Source: CAWFKW01 sp963816535
GTDB lineage: Bacteria > Bacteroidota > Ignavibacteria > Tepidaquicellales > OLB5
Assembly: GCA_963816535.1 (NCBI GenBank)
Contig: CAWFKW010000001.1
Span: 186,001 to 250,000, forward strand
Reading direction: 5' to 3'
DNA: 64,000 nucleotides
Program-made: the position numbers and the translations under genes
Notes under the pieces: generated by a model
Databases searched by the model: none
The model's input: only the letters and a program-made list of their open reading frames with translations
Told to the model about the DNA's origin: nothing
In this document: one piece after another, positions 25,714-35,292 of the stretch
Numbering within the stretch: the stretch's first letter is position 1
How the letters are laid out: every line of letters starts with the position of its first letter

Positions 25714-26530
25714 CTATATTAATTTATTCTGTGTGCGGCGGAATTTACCCGGCGTTAAACCGGTTATGCTCTTGAATATACGGATAAAGTGGCTTTGGTC
25801 CGAAAAGCCGCACATGTAACTTATTTCAGTAAGCGTGAAACGCGGGTTATCCAGCAGCTTTTTCGCCGCTTCTACCTTTGCCAACCTGGCATATTGCCCT
25901 ATAGTCATTTTGAAATGTTTCTGAAAAGCATAAGAAAGATAGACCGGGTGAACGCCTGCCGAAGAAGAAAGCTTTGCCAGAGAAAAGTTCTCACTGTAAT
26001 TATCCCTGAGTATTTCCACGATCCTACGAAGCCATTGAGGGCGGTGGTCATAATTCTCATGGTTTAATTTAATCATGCGCCCGAAAATCTGCAGCAGTAA
26101 TCCGTTAATCGTTACCCTGGCCGAATCATCGCCGGGCTGCAATTCCCTGTAAATGGATTTTATAAGATTTTTAATATAAGGGTCTTTAAGGCTAAAACTG
26201 CCCTGAAAGGCGCCGGGGTCAATACCATACTTAGTAAACCAGTCCTTTTCCAGTTCGATATGGAATCCTCTTGCGTACCCGGGTCGCTTAACGTTATAAT
26301 GAGGGCTCCTGCCAATTATGAAACAGTAATGTTCCCGGCACACAAAGATAAGAATCCTTTTTATTGGCTTCCAGCAGTCTTCCCCGAAGTAAATATGTGA
26401 AATACACATTTTCATGATAATGCCAGTCGACACGGTCATGAGTATATACAGTATCTGTTATAACTAGGTTATCAGAAGATAAGCTGTTGATATGCTCGCC
26501 AAAATACATCCCTTTTGTCAGGCGCTGCAT
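25714..26530 (-). pseudogene. AraC-family transcriptional regulator, frameshifted
   Basis: Two overlapping frames together make one AraC protein. The upstream part (from ATG at 26530) encodes a cupin-like sensing half, HDRVDWHYHENVYFTYLL, up to FHNWQEP, then hits a stop. The downstream part continues PHYNVKRPGYARGFH and contains both helix-turn-helix units (NFSLAKLSSSAGVHPVYLSY and TLTEISYMCGFSDQSHFIRI). Removing one C from the CCC at about 26299-26301 restores a single frame of roughly 270 residues. It follows the 176-residue exported protein gene after 2 bases, so it may have regulated that operon. Decay versus sequencing error is unresolved. Confidence 0.82.
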
Positions 26531-26532
26531 AT

Positions 26533-27063
26533 TTATTTTTCAGTCGGCAGAAATGAATCCGCGATCTTCTTGATTTGTTTGTCGAGGTCGTCGCTGATGA
26601 AGTTGGTTGTGGTAATAAACCGGAGCATATAGACAAAATTATTAGGCGCGTCGGGCAGCTTGGTGCGGTAGTAATAAATATTTTCAGTATACTGTGAGTC
26701 CTGGTAAATGGCCGATTTCCAGTCGAAGGCTCCCGCATCAGATGATGAGTAGTCGGTCGTTTTCTTTGGGATATTTAAGCTGGCGTCTTTTTCCATTGTG
26801 TAAATAAAATCATCAAGGTTTTTCACGGCTGTTAACTTGAATGCGAGAAGCATAATGGCGCACTTTTTATCGTCCCTGTCGAATGAATATGAGATACCGT
26901 CTTTTTCGTCGGTCTCTTTTTTATCTTTCATCGTCCACCCCGCCGGCAAAACCATAGTGAACTTGAAAGTGTCGTCGTTGATCTCGCTGCTCTTGGAATG
27001 CTGGGAAAATAAAGAACCGCATGCCAGAACAAGAACGAAAACAGTTATAAATATATTTTTCAA
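26533..27063 (-). CDS. Exported protein of unknown function
   Basis: 176 residues with a signal peptide (MKNIFITVFVLVLACGSLFS, cleavage after FSQ). The mature part is a small alpha/beta domain with TFKFTMVLPAGWTMKDK near its start and FVYMLRFITTTNFISDD later, resembling PsbP-like or DUF1795-type lipoprotein domains in outline only. It precedes the AraC gene by 2 bases. No motif assigns a function. Confidence 0.75.
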   Translation of the reverse strand: MKNIFITVFVLVLACGSLFSQHSKSSEINDDTFKFTMVLPAGWTMKDKKETDEKDGISYSFDRDDKKCAIMLLAFKLTAVKNLDDFIYTMEKDASLNIPKKTTDYSSSDAGAFDWKSAIYQDSQYTENIYYYRTKLPDAPNNFVYMLRFITTTNFISDDLDKQIKKIADSFLPTEK

Positions 27064-27231
27064 ATTGCAGTAAATATTCTAATCAATTATTTGGGTCACG
27101 AAGTCCCAAAATAAAAAATAAATCATTTCTTTATAAATAAATCCCGCCTTTTTGCATTCCCAATCAAAAAGATGAGAAAGATATGCGGAGAGAGCGCCCG
27201 GATTCCCGCTTTCGCTGGAATAACAATCCGG

Positions 27232-28083
27232 CTACGGAAGCCGTTGCTTCATATCCTGGTATTCGTTTGTGAACAGTCCCTTAGTTGGGTCCGGTCTCGG
27301 AACTATCTTATTTAGCTCATCGTGGGCTGCTTTTATCCTGTCATCTGGCAGGGGATGGTCGGCCAGCAACCTGTCAAGGTCGCCAGGCGTCTGTCCTTTC
27401 TTCCTCTGTTCTTCTTTAATTTTATCAAAGAAGAAAGTTATTCCGCCCGGGTAATATTTTGTCGACCTAAGGTACTGAATCGAGTAGTAATCCGCTTCAG
27501 CTTCATCCTCGCGCGAGTTTTTCAGGAACGCTAAACCTACAAAAAGGTTCGCGGCAACATCGGCAAGCAGGCTGGGGTTCCCGCCCAGTATAAACCCAAG
27601 CAGCATGTTAACTCCGTAATATGCCGTCAATCTCTGCGTAACGTGCCTTCTCTCGGCATGCGCTATTTCGTGCGCCATAACTCCCGCAAGCGTAGCTTCA
27701 TTATCTATGAATCTCATCAGGCCGGTATAAACATAAACAAACCCGCCCGGCGTGCAGAAAGCGTTCACAATCGTATCGTTAATGACCTGGAAATTGTAGG
27801 GGTAAATATCTTTTTTCTCAATTTTCGGCGAAGTGTTAATAATGTACTTCCCGATCCCCGTTACATAGTCCTTGATTTCCTGGTGTCCCTCAAGCATAGG
27901 GAAATGTGCAGGGTCGCTCTTTATCTGTTTATCAAATTCTTTTCCCAGGGCAACGTCGTCTTTGTCGGAAAAAATATTGGTCTCTTCGCAGCTAAAAAAT
28001 AAAGCCGCCGAAACAAACGAAACAAAAAGAACTGCAAACGGATAGAACGACCTATTTGTATAACCGGTATGGGATGAACTCAT
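27232..28083 (-). CDS. M48 family metalloprotease, lipoprotein
   Basis: 283 residues. A lipoprotein-like signal ends ALFFSC (C32). The zinc motif H138-E-I-A-H142 sits in LAGVMAHEIAHAERRHV, and the third ligand is the glutamate in EDEAEADYYSIQYL. The C-terminal ADHPLPDDRIKAAHDEL is typical of BepA/LoiP-like M48 enzymes, which degrade misfolded outer-membrane proteins. It should act in the periplasm. Upstream, 65 bases away, is a TPR gene in the same orientation. Confidence 0.93.
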   Translation of the reverse strand: MSSSHTGYTNRSFYPFAVLFVSFVSAALFFSCEETNIFSDKDDVALGKEFDKQIKSDPAHFPMLEGHQEIKDYVTGIGKYIINTSPKIEKKDIYPYNFQVINDTIVNAFCTPGGFVYVYTGLMRFIDNEATLAGVMAHEIAHAERRHVTQRLTAYYGVNMLLGFILGGNPSLLADVAANLFVGLAFLKNSREDEAEADYYSIQYLRSTKYYPGGITFFFDKIKEEQRKKGQTPGDLDRLLADHPLPDDRIKAAHDELNKIVPRPDPTKGLFTNEYQDMKQRLP

Positions 28084-28148
28084 TTAACAATTTTAATTGA
28101 CAATTCATAATCCATCCCCGCAATTGCGTGGATGCGTTACCAGTGTTA

Positions 28149-28634
28149 TTAATTCAGTTTCCCCTGCAAACTGTAGTAAAGCTTCTGCGCAATTTCATAT
28201 TTGGGCGCTATTATCATCGCTTCGCGGTACTCCTTTACAGCTTCAAACCATAATCCCTTAAGCTCATATGCCCTGCCAAGATTCACATGAGCGTAATGTT
28301 TGGCGTCATAGCGCCTTGCTTTCAGCGCTATTTCAAGCCACGTTATGGCTTCTTCGTAATTTCCCTGCTGGATCAAATATGATCCTATATCGTTATATGG
28401 ATTTCCGAAATCCGGGTCAATTTCAATGGCTTTCTTGCATTCCTCAATGGCATCATCCAAATTTCCCTTAAAGCTGTAAGTCCAGCCTAAATATGTATGC
28501 GCCTCAGGGGTCGGATAATACTCAATAGAGAGTTTGTAATGCTTAATGGCCTCGTCCAGATTGCCGTCCATTTGAAGCCTGTACGCCTTATCCAAATACT
28601 CCTTTGCTTTTATTATGCTCGATCCTGATACCAT
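28149..28634 (-). CDS. Tetratricopeptide-repeat protein
   Basis: 161 residues made almost wholly of TPR units, visible as DEAIKHYKLSIEYYPTPEAH, LDDAIEECKKAIEIDPDFGN, YEEAITWLEIALKARRYD and WFEAVKEYREAMIIAPK. No signal peptide, so a cytoplasmic scaffold is likely. It precedes the M48 protease gene. Confidence 0.9.
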   Translation of the reverse strand: MVSGSSIIKAKEYLDKAYRLQMDGNLDEAIKHYKLSIEYYPTPEAHTYLGWTYSFKGNLDDAIEECKKAIEIDPDFGNPYNDIGSYLIQQGNYEEAITWLEIALKARRYDAKHYAHVNLGRAYELKGLWFEAVKEYREAMIIAPKYEIAQKLYYSLQGKLN

Positions 28635-28735
28635 CTTAAATTCTTATTAATTCCTTTATTTCTGTCAAATTATTTAACCCTTTTTCAGGCTGATTTGTTT
28701 CCCCTTAAACTCTGTATAAAATTAGTGAATTATGT

Positions 28736-28772
28736 GCATAAATGCTACTGGATTTTGCAATGCTATTTATGC
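28736..28772. promoter_or_regulatory. Inverted repeat in the divergent TPR / purine phosphorylase gap
   Basis: GCATAAAT (28736-28743) and ATTTATGC (28765-28772) are perfect inverted copies 21 bases apart, in the 262-base gap between divergent genes. This looks like a possible operator for a dimeric regulator, without direct proof. Confidence 0.35.
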
Positions 28773-28896
28773 AAAATAACTCTATTTTTGATAGATTGAA
28801 AGTCAAAAAGCTCAATATTCCGGCTACTTTGCTATGTTCAGCCGTCTGAAAAGCGCCAACTTAGCGGGTCTTGAAGGAATTTTATAATTCAATTTA

Positions 28897-29607
28897 ATGA
28901 AAAAGAACATAAAACTTGGAGTTGTTCTTGGTTCGGGATTAGGCGAATTCATATCAGAATTGCCGGCCAAGACAATAATTTCTGAAGATGAAAACGGCAT
29001 TCATAAAAAAGTCATTTTCACATCCAAATTCAGGGGCAAAACAGCGCTGTTTTTTTCAGGCAGAAAACATTTTTATGAAGGATTTGTAAATCACGAAATA
29101 ACGGCGAATATGAAATTGGCTTCAGAGATGGGGGTGGAAAACATGCTTATTACAAATGCCGCAGGCGGCCTGAACCCGGCATTTGCTGTAAGCGATATGA
29201 TGCTGCTTAAATCGCACCTTAACCTGAATCAAAAACCCGGATTCGAAAGCGTACAGCTCCCTTATTCAAAGGCGTTGTATGAGAAAATTGAGTCGATTGC
29301 CGGGAAGTTCTCTATCGGGATGTCTCAGGGCGTATATTGCTGCTCGTCCGGCCCGGCATACGAAACAAAGGCCGAAATACGAGCGCTGAAAAAGCTGGGA
29401 TGCGACGCGGTCGGCATGTCTACAATTCCGGAAGTTTTTGTGGCCAGTAGGCTGGGAATGAACGTGGCCGCAATTTCAGTTATTACAAATTTACTGAGCG
29501 AAAACAACCTTGCGCCAACTTCACATGAACAGGTCCTGAAGGCGGCAGGCGGCGCTTCCCGGGCGTTATTCAGTCTTATAAAAAACCTTCTGAATGAATT
29601 GAATTAA
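28897..29607 (+). CDS. Purine nucleoside phosphorylase
   Basis: 236 residues, somewhat shorter than the ~270 usual for the trimeric PNP family. Phosphate- and base-binding segments are present: LGVVLGSGLGEF at the N terminus, ITNAAGGLNPAFAVSDMMLL, CSSGPAYETKAEIRALKKLG and DAVGMSTIPEVFVASRLG. The enzyme phosphorolyses purine nucleosides for salvage. It is divergent from the TPR gene and lies 92 bases before the DinB-like gene. Confidence 0.9.
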   Translation: MKKNIKLGVVLGSGLGEFISELPAKTIISEDENGIHKKVIFTSKFRGKTALFFSGRKHFYEGFVNHEITANMKLASEMGVENMLITNAAGGLNPAFAVSDMMLLKSHLNLNQKPGFESVQLPYSKALYEKIESIAGKFSIGMSQGVYCCSSGPAYETKAEIRALKKLGCDAVGMSTIPEVFVASRLGMNVAAISVITNLLSENNLAPTSHEQVLKAAGGASRALFSLIKNLLNELN

Positions 29608-29699
29608 TCCCAAAAAATGGCTAAATTATTAGAAATTCAATAAAACTCCAGTCTGTTACAGTCGTACAAATTACTTTAAACTAGTAGCTATTTTTGGCC

Positions 29700-30179
29700 A
29701 TGGATTCAAAAGAGCAGGATCCTAAATTCGTTTTTTTTAATGACGCAGAACAATTCTTTTCCGGGAAGAATTTCTGGCAGGCATCGCTTATTCAGCAGCT
29801 TTCAGGATTGACATGCGGGCAGGCGCTGTGGCGCCCTTCGCCGGAAAGACATTGTATCTGGGAGTATCTGCGCCATATGAATTACTGGAAAGAATGGGCG
29901 ATAGTTTACGTTAAGGATAATGAGAAGCTTAACGCTAAAGAAAGAAACTGGGAAGCGCTTCCTGAAATTCAAAACGAGGAAAACTGGCAGGCTGAAATTG
30001 AAAAGGCAAAACTGATACATGAGCATTTTACAAACGTCGCCGAAAAACTGGGCAATGAGATTTATGTATCTGCAAAAGAGAATATTGCTTTCTTCAGGCA
30101 GGTGTTGCTGCATGACAGCTATCATAACGGGCAAATCGGTTTGATGAAGGCGCTGCAGGGTATAAAATCTGTCGAATAA
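29700..30179 (+). CDS. DinB-like four-helix protein
   Basis: 159 residues from the ATG at 29700; a TTG two codons upstream is an alternative. The DinB histidine arrangement is visible in HCIWEYLRHMNYWKEW and in LLHDSYHNGQIGLMKAL, where the last pair is the family's characteristic HxxxH. Family roles range from metal-dependent thiol transferases to unknown. It lies 48 bases before gyrA on the same strand. Confidence 0.82.
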   Translation: MDSKEQDPKFVFFNDAEQFFSGKNFWQASLIQQLSGLTCGQALWRPSPERHCIWEYLRHMNYWKEWAIVYVKDNEKLNAKERNWEALPEIQNEENWQAEIEKAKLIHEHFTNVAEKLGNEIYVSAKENIAFFRQVLLHDSYHNGQIGLMKALQGIKSVE

Positions 30180-30227
30180 TAATTTGATTTTTGGAAATCA
30201 GAAAATTTTAATCTATAATAAATATTA

Positions 30228-32714
30228 ATGGCAAACGAAAAAATAATACCGGTTAATATCGAAGAGGAAATGCAAAGCTCGTACCTGGATTACTCGATGA
30301 GCGTAATTGTGGCAAGAGCTTTGCCTGACGTGCGAGACGGCTTGAAACCTGTTCACAGGCGCGTATTATACGGCATGAATGAATTAGGGCTTGGCCCCGG
30401 AAGAGCCTATAAGAAATCGGCCAGGGTTGTCGGCGATGTGATGGGTAAATATCATCCGCACGGCGATAAAGCTATTTACGACACAATTGTCAGAATGGTT
30501 CAGGATTTCTCTCTGCGCTATCCGCTTGTTGACGGGCAGGGAAATTTTGGCTCAGTTGACGGCGACTCTCCCGCAGCTATGCGTTATACTGAAGTAAGGC
30601 TTGCCAGGATATCCGATACTATACTAAGCGACCTTGAAAAGAACACTGTGGATTTTATTCCTAACTACGATGAAACCTCCCGCGAGCCGTCTGTGCTGCC
30701 TTCTATATTGCCGAATCTATTGGTAAATGGTTCCAGCGGCATTGCAGTTGGAATGGCGACAAATATCCCCCCTCATAATCTTACCGAAGTTGTTGACGGT
30801 TTGATTGCGCTTATTAAAGAGGGCAGGGAGCAGGATAAGAAAAAGGGCCCGGGTGAGTGGAAAATAGGTATTGAAAAGCTGATGAAGTATGTGAAGGCGC
30901 CTGATTTTCCGACCGCTGGTATCATTTGGGGATATGATGGCGTGAAAGACGCATATTTAACCGGCAGGGGAAAGATAACAGTTCGCGCCAAAGCTAATAT
31001 CGAAATAGGCAAAGGCGACAGAGAGAGTATCATTATTACTGAACTTCCGTTCCAGGTCAACAAGGCCACGCTAATAGAAAATATTGCGGACTTGGCAAGA
31101 GATAAAAAGATTGAGGATATTTCCGACATAAGGGATGAATCAGATAAGGACGGGACAAGAGTTGTAATAGAGCTCAAACGCGGCGGCTCTGCCAACGTGA
31201 TTCTGAACAACCTGTTCAAGCACACGCAGATGCAGATAACATTTGGCGTAATTATGCTTGCTCTTGTTGACGGCGCGCCGAGAGTGCTGAACCTGAAACA
31301 GATGATGACTTTTTTTGTTGAACACAGGCTGGATGTAATTATACGCAGGACAAAATTCGATCTGGACGCGGCTGAAAAACGGGCTCACATTTTAGAAGGA
31401 TATATGGTCGCGCTTGATAACATTGATGAAGTTATTAAGGTTATCAAGAAGTCAAAAGACGTTCCGACGGCGCAGGCTGCCCTAATTAAAAGATTTAAGC
31501 TATCCGAGGTCCAGGCAAAAGCTATCCTTGATATGCGCCTGCAGCGCCTGACCGGCCTTGAGAGAAAGAAGATCGAAGAAGAGCTGAAGGAACTGCTGAA
31601 GCTGATCGAAAAGCTAAAAGCGATTCTTGCAAGCGATTCCCTGAGGCTCGGTATACTTGTTGATGAACTAAAACATATAAAAGAGACTTTCGGCGATGAA
31701 AGAAGAACCGAAATAGTAATGAATGCCAAGAAAATTTCGGATGATGAGTTCATTAAGGAATTTATTAAAGAAGAAGACGTTGTAATAACCATAAGCCATA
31801 ACGGGTACATCAAGCGCACACCGGTTAGCGGCTACAGGAGGCAATCACGCGGAGGAAGAGGAATTATAGGAGCGACAACGCGAGAAGATGATTTTGTGGA
31901 GCATATGTTTGTAGCCTCGACCCATCACAGCATCATGGTATTTACCGATGCCGGAAAATGCTATATGGTAAAGGTGCACGAAATACAGGAAGCTTCAAGG
32001 ACTGCGCGCGGATATTCGATCTCAAATTACGTTGCCAAGAATAAAGAGGAAAATATTACCGCGATTCTGAATATTAAAGAGTTTGCAGATAACTCATATG
32101 TGATGATGGTTACAAGAGAGGGCGTGATGAAAAAAACTGAGCTCTCGAATTTTGAAAATACCAGAAAGAGCGGCATTATAGCGATAAACCTGAAAGGCAA
32201 AGATAAGCTTGACGACGTTAAAATGACAGACGGCAAACAGGAGATCCTGATAGGCACATATGACGGTATGGCGATCAGGTTCAATGAAAGCGATGTGCGG
32301 TCGATGGGAAGAACTGCCAGCGGCGTCAGGGCGATAAGGCTTGGCAAAGGTGATAAGGTTGTCGGTATGGTTGCGGTGAAACGCGCAGGCGCTTCGATAC
32401 TTGTTGTTACCGATAAAGGCTATGGCAAGAGAAGCGAACTGCAGGATTACCGTGTAACAAGGCGCGGAGGCAAAGGCGTTATCACGATGAAATCAAGCGA
32501 TAAGAACGGAAACATGATATCTATAAGGGAAGTCACCGATAACGATGACCTGATGATAATAACAAGCAAAGGAGTAATGATCAGGCAGAACGTGGGAGAG
32601 ATCAGAGTAATGGGAAGAAATACCCAGGGCGTTAGGTTGATAAAGCTTGGCGAGGGAGATACGATCTCAGCGGTTGCAAACGTCGTCGGAGAAGAAGATG
32701 ATGTGGAAGAATAA
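30228..32714 (+). CDS. gyrA: DNA gyrase subunit A
   Basis: 828 residues, normal length. The catalytic tyrosine is Y120 in AAMRYTEVRLARI, equivalent to E. coli Y122. The C-terminal beta-pinwheel begins after residue ~500 and carries a gyrase-box-like YRRQSRGGRGIIG, which marks gyrase rather than topoisomerase IV. In the quinolone-resistance region the segment reads YHPHGDKAIYDTIVR: lysine K81 occupies the place of E. coli Ser83, while the position of Asp87 is retained as D. gyrB is not in the window. Confidence 0.97.
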   Translation: MANEKIIPVNIEEEMQSSYLDYSMSVIVARALPDVRDGLKPVHRRVLYGMNELGLGPGRAYKKSARVVGDVMGKYHPHGDKAIYDTIVRMVQDFSLRYPLVDGQGNFGSVDGDSPAAMRYTEVRLARISDTILSDLEKNTVDFIPNYDETSREPSVLPSILPNLLVNGSSGIAVGMATNIPPHNLTEVVDGLIALIKEGREQDKKKGPGEWKIGIEKLMKYVKAPDFPTAGIIWGYDGVKDAYLTGRGKITVRAKANIEIGKGDRESIIITELPFQVNKATLIENIADLARDKKIEDISDIRDESDKDGTRVVIELKRGGSANVILNNLFKHTQMQITFGVIMLALVDGAPRVLNLKQMMTFFVEHRLDVIIRRTKFDLDAAEKRAHILEGYMVALDNIDEVIKVIKKSKDVPTAQAALIKRFKLSEVQAKAILDMRLQRLTGLERKKIEEELKELLKLIEKLKAILASDSLRLGILVDELKHIKETFGDERRTEIVMNAKKISDDEFIKEFIKEEDVVITISHNGYIKRTPVSGYRRQSRGGRGIIGATTREDDFVEHMFVASTHHSIMVFTDAGKCYMVKVHEIQEASRTARGYSISNYVAKNKEENITAILNIKEFADNSYVMMVTREGVMKKTELSNFENTRKSGIIAINLKGKDKLDDVKMTDGKQEILIGTYDGMAIRFNESDVRSMGRTASGVRAIRLGKGDKVVGMVAVKRAGASILVVTDKGYGKRSELQDYRVTRRGGKGVITMKSSDKNGNMISIREVTDNDDLMIITSKGVMIRQNVGEIRVMGRNTQGVRLIKLGEGDTISAVANVVGEEDDVEE

Positions 32715-32749
32715 AATTCAGTCGGCATTAATCGTAAAGAATCAATTAA

Positions 32750-33781
32750 ATGAATTATATCGATCTTCGCTCTGATACGGTAACTCGTCCTTCGCATGGT
32801 ATGCGCGAAGCCATGGCAAACGCCGAGGTAGGGGATGATGTATTTGGCGACGACCCAACTATAAATAAGCTGCAGGAAAGATGCGCAGAACTTGCCGGCA
32901 AGGAGGCATCGCTCTTTGTCCCGTCCGGTTGCATGGCCAACCAGCTTGCGATAAAATCTCAAACTAACCCTGCCGAAGAAATAATAGTCGAAGCCGAATC
33001 TCATATAATAAATTACGAAATTGCGGGACCGGCGTTTATTTCAGGCGTTCAAACCCTGCCTGTAAAAGGCATTAAAGGCGTACTAACCGTTGAAACTATT
33101 AAGAACTATCTAAGGCCAGATTGGTATCACTTTCCTAAGAATTCATTGATCTGCCTTGAGAATACGCACAACCGCGCCGGCGGAACAATTTATCCTATCG
33201 AAGAAATTAAAAGAATTTCTGAGTTTGCAAAAGAGCGAAAACTGAGAATGCACTTAGACGGAGCAAGAATATTCAACGCAGTTGTTGAATCAGGTATCCC
33301 GCTCAAAGAATATGCAGGCTATTTTAATTCTGTTTCGTTTTGTTTTTCAAAAGGGCTCGGAGCGCCGGTCGGCTCAATATTATGCAGCGATAAGGAGACG
33401 ATAGAGAAAGCTCATAAATTCAGGAAAATACTGGGCGGGGGTATGAGGCAGGCGGGAATTCTTGGCGCCGCGGCTATATATGCTTTGGATAACAATATTG
33501 ATAGACTTAAGGAAGATCATAAGAAAGCCCGCCATTTTGCCGGACAAATATCGGGTAAGAATAACGTTGAAATCGACCTCTCAACCGTTCAAACAAATAT
33601 TGTGATTTTCAAAGTGAAAGACGCAGCTAAGTTAGTATCTGATATGAAAAGCAACGGAGTACTCGTTGCAGAAGGAAGTCCCGGATATGTAAGGGCAGTC
33701 TTCCATCTTGATGTAACGGAGGAACAGGCAAACCAAGCAGCCGTTGCATTGAAATTTCAACTTCGCTTGAATGGCGGATAG
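32750..33781 (+). CDS. Low-specificity threonine aldolase (PLP-dependent)
   Basis: 343 residues of fold-type I PLP enzyme that cleaves threonine or allo-threonine to glycine and acetaldehyde. Motifs: DLRSDTVTRPSHGMREAMA at the start, VGDDVFGDDPT, LFVPSGCMANQLA, LENTHNRAGGTI, HLDGARIFNA, and the PLP lysine K201 in SFCFSKGLGAPVGS. The 3' end overlaps the thioesterase gene by 11 bases, so both are likely one transcript. Confidence 0.95.
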   Translation: MNYIDLRSDTVTRPSHGMREAMANAEVGDDVFGDDPTINKLQERCAELAGKEASLFVPSGCMANQLAIKSQTNPAEEIIVEAESHIINYEIAGPAFISGVQTLPVKGIKGVLTVETIKNYLRPDWYHFPKNSLICLENTHNRAGGTIYPIEEIKRISEFAKERKLRMHLDGARIFNAVVESGIPLKEYAGYFNSVSFCFSKGLGAPVGSILCSDKETIEKAHKFRKILGGGMRQAGILGAAAIYALDNNIDRLKEDHKKARHFAGQISGKNNVEIDLSTVQTNIVIFKVKDAAKLVSDMKSNGVLVAEGSPGYVRAVFHLDVTEEQANQAAVALKFQLRLNGG

Positions 33782-34229
33782 GGATCTTAAGAAATATAAA
33801 CACAAGTTCCAAATTCGCGTCAGGAATTTTGAAACTGATTCCCTGGGCATCGTTCATAATGCCATATATCTTGAATATTGCGAAATTGGACGAATGGAAT
33901 ATGTAAGGGGACTCGGTTTTCATCTGCTTCCAACCGGTGTATTCGATAATAATCTTAGGATAAACGTTAAATACAACGAAATCACTTATGAGGCGCCAGC
34001 CAAGCTTGATGACCTTGTTGATGTTTATACAAGGATTTCCTATATCAAAAACTCCAGCTTTTGTTTTGAACACCTTCTGTTAAATTCGGCAACCGGCATT
34101 TTGTATTGTACTCAAAGATCGGTTCAGGTAAATTTGAATCCGAATACAGGCGTCCCTGAAAGGCTGCCTGATAAAGTCAGGAGTATAATTGCCGGCTTTG
34201 AAGGGAACAACCTGGAAATGATTGGCTGA
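33771..34229 (+). CDS. YbgC/FadM-type hotdog acyl-CoA thioesterase
   Basis: 152 residues with the hotdog-fold family core FETDSLGIVHNAIYLEYCE, in which the aspartate is the expected catalytic residue, followed by the long central helix and strands (YNEITYEAPAKLDDLVDVYT, FCFEHLLLNSAT). Such enzymes hydrolyse acyl-CoA or acyl-ACP thioesters. It starts inside the threonine aldolase 3' end. Confidence 0.9.
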   Translation: MADRDLKKYKHKFQIRVRNFETDSLGIVHNAIYLEYCEIGRMEYVRGLGFHLLPTGVFDNNLRINVKYNEITYEAPAKLDDLVDVYTRISYIKNSSFCFEHLLLNSATGILYCTQRSVQVNLNPNTGVPERLPDKVRSIIAGFEGNNLEMIG

Positions 34230-34333
34230 ATGTTAGCGTAAGGATTGGGTATGCGCGTGAATTTGCTGAATTGTTTTTGAACCTTGCTTTATTTAATTTA
34301 TCAGTTGTAATTCAGGGAATTAGAGCAAAATTA

Positions 34334-35251
34334 ATGAATAAAATATCTCTTTTGGCGCTTTTACTGGTTATTTTTTTGATCCCCGGCCCGGTCGCCGCCC
34401 AGGAACTTGACCCTACAGTCGACGTGGATCTGTCAACGCTTAGCAGCGACGTACGCGACCGTCTTTCGGATTTCAAGAACGACATTACAAAATATCTTAC
34501 CAATACTAAGTTCACCGATGAATCTATTGCAAACGATGTAAAAGGCAAACCCTACAAAATTAAGTGCAACTTCCAGATATTTGTAAATTCATCATCGGGC
34601 TTCAGCAGCTATGTTGCACAGGTTGTCCTTTTTGTGCAGAGATACATTTACAGGACAAATAACTTTACGTCGCTGATCAAAATAAAAGATGATACCTGGG
34701 ATTTTGATTATATAAGGGGCCAGAGCTTTTACCACGACGACCTCAAGTTCAACAACCTTACCAGTTTTCTTGACTATTATGCCTACATGATAATAGGGCT
34801 TGACGATGATTCATGGGAATATAAGCTTGGCGATAAACGCTTCCAGAAAGCGAGAGATGTTGTAAACCTGGCTAACGCTAACGCCGCAGGCAGCCAGGGA
34901 TGGATAGGCAGCTCTAGTCTTGTAGCCGCCAGGAATACTTATCCGCAGGAGCTTTTGGATTCCAAGTATGACAGTTACCGCAAAGGAGTATGGATATATC
35001 ATTTTGCAGGTATTGACTCGATGCAGTACAACAAGCGCCAGGCTCTTGAAAGAATTTCAGATGCAATTACGCTTATAGCCAAAACAAAAAAATCCGAGAT
35101 CAGGTCTTTTACGATAAAAGCGTTTTTTGACGCGAAGTACCTTGAAATTGCGACGGTAATGACTGATTATTATGACAAGACAATTTACAAAAGGCTTGCA
35201 GAAATAGATCCCGACCATTCCTCTACATATGAAGATTATAGTAAGAAATGA
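34334..35251 (+). CDS. DUF4835-type exported protein
   Basis: 305 residues from the ATG at 34334, which gives a good signal peptide (MNKISLLALLLVIFLI, cleavage after VAAQ); a TTG at 34271 would bury it. The mature protein starts QELDPTVDVDLSTLS and contains NDITKYLTNTKFTD, DDTWDFDYIRGQSFYHDDL and TSFLDYYAYMIIGLDDDSW, which match the Bacteroidetes family DUF4835. The function is unknown; export to the periplasm is inferred. It is followed by a beta-barrel and a lipoprotein gene on the same strand. Confidence 0.85.
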   Translation: MNKISLLALLLVIFLIPGPVAAQELDPTVDVDLSTLSSDVRDRLSDFKNDITKYLTNTKFTDESIANDVKGKPYKIKCNFQIFVNSSSGFSSYVAQVVLFVQRYIYRTNNFTSLIKIKDDTWDFDYIRGQSFYHDDLKFNNLTSFLDYYAYMIIGLDDDSWEYKLGDKRFQKARDVVNLANANAAGSQGWIGSSSLVAARNTYPQELLDSKYDSYRKGVWIYHFAGIDSMQYNKRQALERISDAITLIAKTKKSEIRSFTIKAFFDAKYLEIATVMTDYYDKTIYKRLAEIDPDHSSTYEDYSKK

Positions 35252-35292
35252 AGATCCGGCAATTTAATTTCCGATAAATAAAACCTAACTAA

